40,099 bases of DNA, from assembly GCA_018648445.1 (NCBI GenBank), contig JABGRG010000031.1, forward strand, positions 1 to 40,099, read 5' to 3'. Position 1 is the stretch's first letter; each line of letters begins with the position of its first letter. The notes under the pieces are model-generated. The model was not told the origin of the DNA and ran no database searches. It was given only the letters and a program-made list of their open reading frames with translations. The stretch comes from Rhodospirillales bacterium. Lineage in GTDB: Bacteria; Pseudomonadota; Alphaproteobacteria; Rhodospirillales_A; JACZKS01. Both the position numbers and the translations under genes were made by a program. This document shows positions 34,202-40,099 of this stretch, piece by piece.

Positions 34202-34887
34202 GAAATTTTGGCGATCACCCGGTAACGCGTATCATATTGGCGATGCAATTCCGGATGCGGTGCGATATCCCAAAACCATTCCCGGTCGGGTTCACCCAGT
34301 GAAATTCCATACAGGGGATCGGTTCGTTCGATCAGTTGATCTCCGGCATAAACCAGATGCTCGACCTCGGTGACGAGGCAGGTTGTCCCGCGCACGGACG
34401 CCAGTTGTTCCAGATGGTGGGCCATGATGGCGCGGGAAAAGTCCTCTGATTCGCCCGCGACGCGGCGTGGGATAAACGGAAGTTGCGTCAGCAGATTGAC
34501 CGACACAACAAGATCGGCATCGCTTTCGGGCAGATCGCCGCCCGTCAGGTCATGGGCGATCAGTCGCACGTTCCTGAACTTCGCGGCGGCCCGCCGGACG
34601 GCGGGCATATGGAATATATCGATCAGAACGACTTCTTCGAAGATTCCGGCAAGTTCCGCCAGCGGGACATCGTAAAGAAGCCCCGAACCCAGGACCGCCA
34701 CCTTTTTGTGCGAAGTCACCCCCGCCGCCGCCAAGATGGTCGTGCGGGTTTCCTGTAAATGAGGCTCCCAAGCCTTTTTGCAGCGGCCATAGCGTGATCG
34801 TGTGGCGATGATCTCGCGCAAATAGCCCATTTCACGCAGATGTTTGGGGCATCGCGTGGTCAGGTAGCTAAACCATTCGGCCAGCAT
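34198..34887 (-). CDS. Conserved protein with a Rossmann-like (methyltransferase-like) fold, function unknown
   Basis: The product is 229 residues. The central stretch VAVLGSGLLYDVPLAELAGIFEEVVLIDIFH resembles a SAM-methyltransferase motif I with an acidic residue ending strand 2, then VRLIAHDLTG and ADLVVSVNLLTQLPF at the place of motifs II-IV. The substrate is not evident and the glycine loop is not classical, so activity is uncertain. The ATG at 34887 overlaps the mutL stop (TAATG), which implies coupled translation as the last gene of the pgi-mutL set. Confidence 0.7.
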   Translation of the reverse strand: MLAEWFSYLTTRCPKHLREMGYLREIIATRSRYGRCKKAWEPHLQETRTTILAAAGVTSHKKVAVLGSGLLYDVPLAELAGIFEEVVLIDIFHMPAVRRAAAKFRNVRLIAHDLTGGDLPESDADLVVSVNLLTQLPFIPRRVAGESEDFSRAIMAHHLEQLASVRGTTCLVTEVEHLVYAGDQLIERTDPLYGISLGEPDREWFWDIAPHPELHRQYDTRYRVIAKIS

Positions 34888-36659
34888 TATCTGCGGCCAA
34901 ACAGTTTTTCGATGTCGGCGATTTTGAGTTCCACATAGGTCGGGCGGCCGTGGCTGCATTGCCCTGAATGGGGTGTGGCTTCCATCTCGCGCAAGAGCGC
35001 GTTCATTTCGGCCCCGTTCAGGCGACGACCGGCCCGCACGCTGCCATGACAGGCCATGGTCGCGCAGATGTCGGCCAGTCTTTCCTTCAACGAAACCGCT
35101 TCGTTCAGTTCGCCCAGATCATCGGCCAGATCGCGGATCAGGCCGTGAATATCGACCTCGCCCAACAACGCGGGCGTTTCACGAACGACGATGGCGCCCG
35201 GCCCGAAGGCTTCAACGGTCAGACCCAGTTCCGCCAGTTCTTCGGCGCGCGCCGCGACGCGACCGGCGGCGGCTTCGTCCAGTTCCACGACCTCGGGGAT
35301 CAACATCCCCTGGCGGGCCACGCCGTCGCGCTCCAGCGCACCCTGAATGCGTTCCTGAACGATGCGCTCATGGGCGGCGTGTTGATCGACGATGATGATC
35401 CCGTCCGGGGTTTGCGCAACGATGTAGGTTTCGTGAAGCTGACCGCGCGCGACACCCAGCGGGTAATCGTTTTCGGGCTCTTCATTCGTTTCCGGGACCG
35501 ATGCGGCAGGCAGTGGCGCGTAATATGCAGCCGCCGTCTCGGAAAGCCCGCGCGTTGGCTGGGATGGCCGTGACTGGAAAAAACCGGGATGCGGCGGCGG
35601 CGTTCCCTCGGGGCGGACCGCGCCGAGGGCTGCCGATGCGACCGTGCTGGATGCCCGATGCCCGGCTTCGGCTAGCGCGTGTTTCAGGCCGCCGACGATC
35701 AGCCCGCGCACAATACCCGCATCGCGAAAACGCACCTCGGTTTTCGCCGGGTGCACGTTGACATCGACGGTTTCGGACGGCACCTCCAGAAAAAGCGCCA
35801 GCATCGGATGGCGGTCGGACGCCAGAAAATCGCGATACGCCCCGCGAACCGCGCCGTAGAACAGTTTGTCGCGCACCGGCCGTCCGTTAACGAACATGAA
35901 CTGCTGGCTCGCGCTGGCGCGGTTTAGCGTGGGCAGGCCGATGTATCCGGTCAACCGCGCGCCTTCGCGTTCGGCATTCACGGGCAATGCGTTCTCGGCG
36001 AATTCACGCCCCATGATCGCCGCCAGCCGTTCCAGCCGGGCATCCAGAAGATCGCCCTGAACGGCTGCGTAAGCGACCGAACGGCGCGCACCGTCGGCCA
36101 TAGAAAAGCCGATTTCAGGATAGGCCATGGCCAACCGGTTGATGGTTTCCAGGGCGTGGCCGTATTCGGTGCGTTCGGCCTTCAGGAACTTCAGACGCGC
36201 AGGCGTGGCGAAAAACAGATCACGGATTTCCAGCCGCGTCCCTTTTGAAAGCGCCGCCGGTTTGGGGCCGGATTTGCGTCCGCCCTCGACCTCGATCATC
36301 CATGCGCTCTCAGACCCGCTCGGGCGGCTGGTAATGGCCATGCGGCTGACTGCGCCGATAGACGGCAAGGCCTCGCCGCGAAAACCCAGGGTGTCGATGG
36401 AGATCAGATCATCATCAGGCAATTTGGATGTGGCGTGGCGTTCAATGGCCAGCGTCAATTCATCGGCGCTCATGCCCCGACCGTCATCCTCGACCGATAT
36501 GAAGGTGCGGCCCCCGTCGCGCAACACCACGTCAATGCGGCTGGCCCCCGCGTCGATGGAATTTTCAACCAGTTCCTTTACGGCGGATGCCGGACGCTCG
36601 ACCACCTCGCCAGCGGCGATGCGGTTGACCAGCGTCTCGGGTAGCATTCGAATGGTCAC
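34887..36659 (-). CDS. mutL: DNA mismatch repair protein MutL (endonuclease type)
   Basis: The product is 590 residues. The GHKL ATPase begins [33 protein letters not shown] and DDGRGM, with [16 protein letters not shown]. The C-terminal domain carries the endonuclease motif [12 protein letters not shown] plus ACHGSVRAG and CSHGRP, so this MutL should nick DNA itself, as in bacteria without MutH. It contains a Pro-rich linker of about residues 335-410. A GTG start at 36659 gives the family's N-terminus (residues before LPETL); an ATG at 36647 would be 4 residues shorter. It starts 1 nt after the small Lys/Cys-rich ORF. Confidence 0.96.
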   Translation of the reverse strand: MTIRMLPETLVNRIAAGEVVERPASAVKELVENSIDAGASRIDVVLRDGGRTFISVEDDGRGMSADELTLAIERHATSKLPDDDLISIDTLGFRGEALPSIGAVSRMAITSRPSGSESAWMIEVEGGRKSGPKPAALSKGTRLEIRDLFFATPARLKFLKAERTEYGHALETINRLAMAYPEIGFSMADGARRSVAYAAVQGDLLDARLERLAAIMGREFAENALPVNAEREGARLTGYIGLPTLNRASASQQFMFVNGRPVRDKLFYGAVRGAYRDFLASDRHPMLALFLEVPSETVDVNVHPAKTEVRFRDAGIVRGLIVGGLKHALAEAGHRASSTVASAALGAVRPEGTPPPHPGFFQSRPSQPTRGLSETAAAYYAPLPAASVPETNEEPENDYPLGVARGQLHETYIVAQTPDGIIIVDQHAAHERIVQERIQGALERDGVARQGMLIPEVVELDEAAAGRVAARAEELAELGLTVEAFGPGAIVVRETPALLGEVDIHGLIRDLADDLGELNEAVSLKERLADICATMACHGSVRAGRRLNGAEMNALLREMEATPHSGQCSHGRPTYVELKIADIEKLFGRR

Positions 36660-36660
36660 G

Positions 36661-36774
36661 CTAGTCCTTCTTCCCTTTCTTGGCCTTCTTCTTTTTGGAC
36701 CGTTGGCACGGTTTGTAACCGCAGCATTTTTCGGCCCGTTTGCATGGTTTGTCGCGTTTTTTTGTTTTAGCCAT
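36661..36774 (-). CDS. Small Lys/Cys-rich protein (37 residues) between pgi and mutL
   Basis: The ORF runs from an ATG that overlaps the pgi stop by 8 nt to a TAG 1 nt before the mutL start. It begins [11 protein letters not shown], has a middle part with four Cys (11, 17, 18, 23) in the pattern C-x5-CC-x4-C, and ends in a run of lysines. Fifteen Lys, three Arg and only three acidic residues give a charge of about +15. Neither its codons nor its position look accidental: it fills the gap exactly and is in the operon's direction. It may bind nucleic acid or a metal; no family is recognised. Confidence 0.6.
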   Translation of the reverse strand: MAKTKKRDKPCKRAEKCCGYKPCQRSKKKKAKKGKKD

Positions 36775-38410
36775 CTCGCATTTCTTTGAAAGCGTTAATC
36801 AGGCCGTTGGTCGAACAATCATGGTTATCGACCGTGGCGGTCCCGTCCAATTCGGGCAGAATGGCCTGGGCCAACTGCTTGCCCAATTCCACTCCCCATT
36901 GATCAAAGGAATTGATCTGCCAAATGATCCCCTGAACGAAAATCTTGTGTTCATAAAGGGCGATCAGGTTACCCAGCGTGAAGGGATCAATCTTGCGCAC
37001 CAGAATGGAATTGGTCGGACGGTTGCCTTCAAAGATTTTGTGCGGCAACACCTTTTTCAAGGCCTCCCCCGACATTCCGGCGCGTTCAAGTTCGGCACGC
37101 GCCTCGGCTTCGGTCTTTCCCGCCATCAAGGCCTCAGTCTGAGCGAAAAAGTTGGACAGGAAAATGGCGTGGTGTTCGCCGACAGGGTTATGAGTATGCA
37201 CGGGCGCGATGAAGTCGGCGGGAACCAGCCGCGTTCCCTGATGGATCAACTGATAAAAGGCGTGCTGGCCATTGGTGCCGGGTTCGCCGAACAGGACCGG
37301 CCCGGTGGCGCAATCGACGACATCGCCGTCGCGGTTCACGTATTTGCCGTTGCTCTCCATATCCAGCTGCTGCAGGTACGCCGGGAAACGGCACATGTAC
37401 TGATCATACGGCAGCACCGCGTAAGATTGCGCGCCGAAGAAGTTGGAATTCCATATGCCCATCAGCGCCAGAATAACCGGCAGGTTCGCTTCCAGCGGCG
37501 CAGCCGCGAAATGTTCATCCATGGCGTGACCGCCGGACAGGAACTGCTCGAAGCCATCCATGCCAATGGCGATGGCCAGCGGCAGGCCGATGGCCGACCA
37601 CAGCGAATAACGCCCGCCCACCCAGTCCCAGAATTCGAACATGTTGGCCGCGTCAATACCAAACGCCGTCACCGCTTCGGTGTTGGTGGAGAGGGCGACA
37701 AAATGCTTGCCGACCGCGTCTTCGCCCACCTTGCCGACCAGCCATGTCCGCGCACTTTTGGCATTGGTCAGGGTTTCCTGGGTGGTGAAGGTTTTTGACG
37801 CGACGATGAAAAGTGCGCTTTCGGCGTCGATGTTCTTGAGTGTCTCGGCCATATGCGTGCCATCGACATTGGACACGAAATGAAAGCGCATTCCGTCCGG
37901 GTGGTACGGCGTCAGCGCCAGGGTCGCCATGGCCGGACCCAGATCGGACCCGCCGATACCGATGTTAACGACGTCGGTAATGCGCTTGCCGGTCGCACCC
38001 TTCCATGCGCCCGAACGCACGGCATCGGTGAAGGCGCGCATCTGATCCAGCACCGCCCTGACCCCTGGCATCACGTCTTCGCCATCGACCATGACGGCGC
38101 GGCCCGAGCGGTTGCGCAACGCGGTATGCAGAACGGACCGGCCTTCCGTGAAGTTGATGCGTTCGCCCGCCAGCATCTTGGCGCGCCAGTCTTCCAGCCC
38201 TGCCTCGCGCGCCAGCGCCACCAACAGGTCTCTGGTTTCATCGGTGATGCGGTTTTTCGAATAATCGAGAAGCACATCCCCCAGCCGCACCGAGAATTTG
38301 TCGAAGCGGTTGGCATCGGCTGCAAACAGATCGCGCATATGAACGTCGGCCACTTGCGCGAAATGGGTTTCCAAAGCTTTCCAGGCAGCGGACCGGGTGA
38401 CGGATGTCAT
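36767..38410 (-). CDS. pgi: Glucose-6-phosphate isomerase
   Basis: The product is 547 residues, normal for the family. It interconverts glucose-6-phosphate and fructose-6-phosphate. Signatures are [24 protein letters not shown], and [27 protein letters not shown]. The catalytic region [19 protein letters not shown] is intact. An ATG at 38410 with GAGGG upstream is used. It is the first gene of the minus-strand pgi - small ORF - mutL - Rossmann protein set and is divergent from the DUF362 gene across 89 bp. Confidence 0.97.
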   Translation of the reverse strand: MTSVTRSAAWKALETHFAQVADVHMRDLFAADANRFDKFSVRLGDVLLDYSKNRITDETRDLLVALAREAGLEDWRAKMLAGERINFTEGRSVLHTALRNRSGRAVMVDGEDVMPGVRAVLDQMRAFTDAVRSGAWKGATGKRITDVVNIGIGGSDLGPAMATLALTPYHPDGMRFHFVSNVDGTHMAETLKNIDAESALFIVASKTFTTQETLTNAKSARTWLVGKVGEDAVGKHFVALSTNTEAVTAFGIDAANMFEFWDWVGGRYSLWSAIGLPLAIAIGMDGFEQFLSGGHAMDEHFAAAPLEANLPVILALMGIWNSNFFGAQSYAVLPYDQYMCRFPAYLQQLDMESNGKYVNRDGDVVDCATGPVLFGEPGTNGQHAFYQLIHQGTRLVPADFIAPVHTHNPVGEHHAIFLSNFFAQTEALMAGKTEAEARAELERAGMSGEALKKVLPHKIFEGNRPTNSILVRKIDPFTLGNLIALYEHKIFVQGIIWQINSFDQWGVELGKQLAQAILPELDGTATVDNHDCSTNGLINAFKEMRDG

Positions 38411-38499
38411 GGCAAACCCTCGAAAAGTTGATGCGGTGTTTGGGGACAGCGTAGAGTTTTTCGGGCTAATATGGAAAGTAGAAAAACAAGGAGGCCCAT

Positions 38500-39405
38500 A
38501 TGGACCGCCGGAAGTTTTTGAATACTTCGGCCAAAGGCGCCGTCGCGCTTGGCGCGAGTTTTGTTCCGCCCATTTCCCTGGCCGCTTCGCACCCTGATAT
38601 CGCCGTCGTCAAGGGCGCGCCCGGTGCCGCCACGCGGGCCGCCGTTGAAATGATCGGCGGCATGGGCTCGGTGGTTGGCAAGGGCCACCGGGTGGTGATC
38701 AAGCCCAACATGAGCTTTGCTTCCGGCCCGGAAGTCGGCGCCAACACCCATCCCATGGTGGTTCAGGCCATCGCCGCCATGTGCTGGGAAGCCGGCGCGT
38801 CCAGCGTTCTGATTCTCGATCATACGTTGGCGCCGGGGGTTCTCTGCCTGGAGCGTTCCGGCGTGAAGGCGGCGGCGGCCGCGGTGAAGGACGACATGGT
38901 CTATATGGTCAATGATTCCGATCATTATTCCGAGGTAGAGATCGACGGCGGCAAGAACCTTAAGGAAACCGAAATCGTCAAATCGGTCCTGCGCGCCGAT
39001 GTGCTGATTGCCGCGCCCACCGCCAAATCCCATTCGGGCGCGGGTGTCAGCCTGTCACTGAAAGGCATGATGGGACTGATTTATGACCGCGGAACCCTGC
39101 ACTGGAAGGGACTGGACAGTTGCATTGTCGATTTGTGCACGGTTTTGCGCGCTGATCTTTCGGTGATCGACGGCACCCATGTTCTTTCGACCAATGGCCC
39201 GCGCGGCCCCGGCAAGGTGTTGAACGAAAACACAGTCATCGCGTCGCGCGACATGGTCGCCGCCGACGCCCAGGCGGTGGCCGAATTCACCTGGTACGGA
39301 AAAAAATTCCAACCCCGGCAGGTGGCCCACATTCGCCACGCCCACGAACGCGGAATGGGGCGCATGGATATCGAAAATCTGCGGGTTGAACGGCTCGCGC
39401 TATAA
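38500..39405 (+). CDS. DUF362 domain protein with twin-arginine signal
   Basis: The product is 301 residues. A Tat signal begins [13 protein letters not shown], followed by a hydrophobic stretch to about residue 30. The mature part matches DUF362: [17 protein letters not shown]-like [32 protein letters not shown]. An AAGGAGG site precedes the ATG. DUF362 proteins are often tied to iron-sulfur or redox systems, which fits the polyferredoxin-like gene that starts 2 nt after this stop. No Cys-rich cluster motif is present in it, so any cofactor would be bound elsewhere. The function is not established. Confidence 0.82.
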   Translation: MDRRKFLNTSAKGAVALGASFVPPISLAASHPDIAVVKGAPGAATRAAVEMIGGMGSVVGKGHRVVIKPNMSFASGPEVGANTHPMVVQAIAAMCWEAGASSVLILDHTLAPGVLCLERSGVKAAAAAVKDDMVYMVNDSDHYSEVEIDGGKNLKETEIVKSVLRADVLIAAPTAKSHSGAGVSLSLKGMMGLIYDRGTLHWKGLDSCIVDLCTVLRADLSVIDGTHVLSTNGPRGPGKVLNENTVIASRDMVAADAQAVAEFTWYGKKFQPRQVAHIRHAHERGMGRMDIENLRVERLAL

Positions 39406-39407
39406 AA

Positions 39408-40099
39408 ATGCTTAGACGCGCCGTTCAGATTGCTTCTCTTATCGCCTTCGTGGCACTTCTGAACACGGCGATCCTGACCAGCGCGGACACATCGGTATTC
39501 GAATGGGTTCTGGGCGTTGACCCGACCATTTCCGTTCTGAGTGCGATCAGCGGCCAGACCTTTGTCGCCGCCTTTATCCCGGCCTTCGTTCTGATGGCCC
39601 TGGGCTTCGTCGTGGGGCGCGGTTTTTGCGGCTACGTCTGCCCCATGGGGACGTGCGTGGACGGGATCGACAAGGCGGTCGCGAAAAAACGAACCACGTC
39701 GGTGCGGTGGCGTTCGGCCAAGTTCGTGGTTCTGGGTTTGATGCTGGGTGCGGCCGTGCTGGGTGTTTCGCTAATTTATCTGGCCTCGCCCTTTTCGCTG
39801 ATGACACGGTTTCTGGGCCTGCTGGTTTATCCCCTTGGGGCGGCGCTGGCCGAATCCGGGTTGTGGATATTGCGTCCCATCGCGGAAACGGCCAATTGGA
39901 ACACGGTGATCTTCGCCGAAGTCGAGACGCCCGCGTATGACACGCAACTGTTCCTTCTTATCTTCATCGGCGGGCTGGCGGCGGCGGCGCGCGCGGCTCC
40001 GCGTTTCTGGTGCGCCAACCTGTGCCCGGCGGGCGCGATGCTGGCGCTGACATCGTGGCGGCCCCTCGTGCGCAGGCGGGTCTCGGTTGCCTGCGGCGG
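39408..40099 (+). CDS. NapH/NosR-like membrane polyferredoxin, 3'-truncated by window edge
   Basis: The first 230 codons are visible and the frame is open to the window end. It starts 2 nt after the DUF362 stop, with no strong ribosome-binding site of its own. Hydrophobic helices alternate with two CxxxCP motifs: CGYVCPMGTCVD (about residue 77) and CANLCPAGAML (about residue 203). This arrangement is typical of the NapH/NosR/RdxA group, which passes quinol electrons to iron-sulfur clusters; further ferredoxin motifs would lie beyond the edge. Together with the DUF362 protein it suggests a membrane electron-transfer unit to an exported partner. That is inference. Confidence 0.75.
   Translation, partial: MLRRAVQIASLIAFVALLNTAILTSADTSVFEWVLGVDPTISVLSAISGQTFVAAFIPAFVLMALGFVVGRGFCGYVCPMGTCVDGIDKAVAKKRTTSVRWRSAKFVVLGLMLGAAVLGVSLIYLASPFSLMTRFLGLLVYPLGAALAESGLWILRPIAETANWNTVIFAEVETPAYDTQLFLLIFIGGLAAAARAAPRFWCANLCPAGAMLALTSWRPLVRRRVSVACG

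Noticed and set aside
1..40099. CRISPR arrays, toxin-antitoxin pairs, phage defence genes
   Set aside because: None seen: no regularly spaced repeats, and no recognisable defence or toxin domains among the supported genes.

Overview
The window reads as a chromosome segment from an alphaproteobacterium, most likely a marine Rhodospirillales-type heterotroph. The evidence is the moderately high GC content, a Gram-negative lipid A/Kdo gene set, TRAP and TTT-type solute uptake genes, an endonuclease-type MutL, a DUF1244 protein, and the style of the housekeeping genes. This assignment comes from gene content, not from a search.

Left part (1-2890). A 3'-truncated PhnD-like binding protein is followed by a 270-bp MITE-like element with long terminal inverted repeats, a formylglycine-type sulfatase, an EthD-like small protein and a tRNA-Glu(CTC) gene.

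Accessory part (2891 to about 15900). A 19-bp piece of the tRNA-Glu 3' end recurs at 12804-12822. The 9.9 kb in between looks like an island inserted at the tRNA. It encodes a D-2-hydroxyacid dehydrogenase, two paralogous M20 amidohydrolases, a nitrilase-superfamily hydrolase, an RraA/HMG-aldolase-like protein lacking the usual catalytic Arg, an amidase-signature enzyme and a complete TRAP transporter. Together they suggest import and hydrolysis of an unidentified amide or N-acyl/N-carbamoyl compound. Just beyond the second att copy, the C-terminal remnant of a large serine recombinase reads straight into it, which suggests an older island at the same tRNA. Further remnants follow: a long protein with a degenerate UGSC-like motif, a 5'-truncated TctC gene, and the 5' end of a PP2C-like phosphatase gene joined to that TctC fragment. 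A LysR regulator closes this part.

Core part (17091-38410). An MMPL/RND-type exporter is followed by an envelope operon (msbA, a DUF374 acyltransferase, waaA, lpxK, lpxL) whose genes mostly overlap. Then come a small secreted peptide, an M23 peptidase coupled to xseA, purD, DUF1244, an exported dienelactone hydrolase coupled to an FG-GAP protein, tadA, a C26 glutamine-amidotransferase-like peptidase, a RluB-type pseudouridine synthase, rsmD, and a tightly packed pgi - small Lys/Cys-rich ORF - mutL - unknown Rossmann-fold gene set.

Right edge (38500-40099). A Tat-exported DUF362 protein is followed by the start of a NapH/NosR-like membrane polyferredoxin, which runs off the window. No CRISPR array, rRNA or intact transposase was seen.
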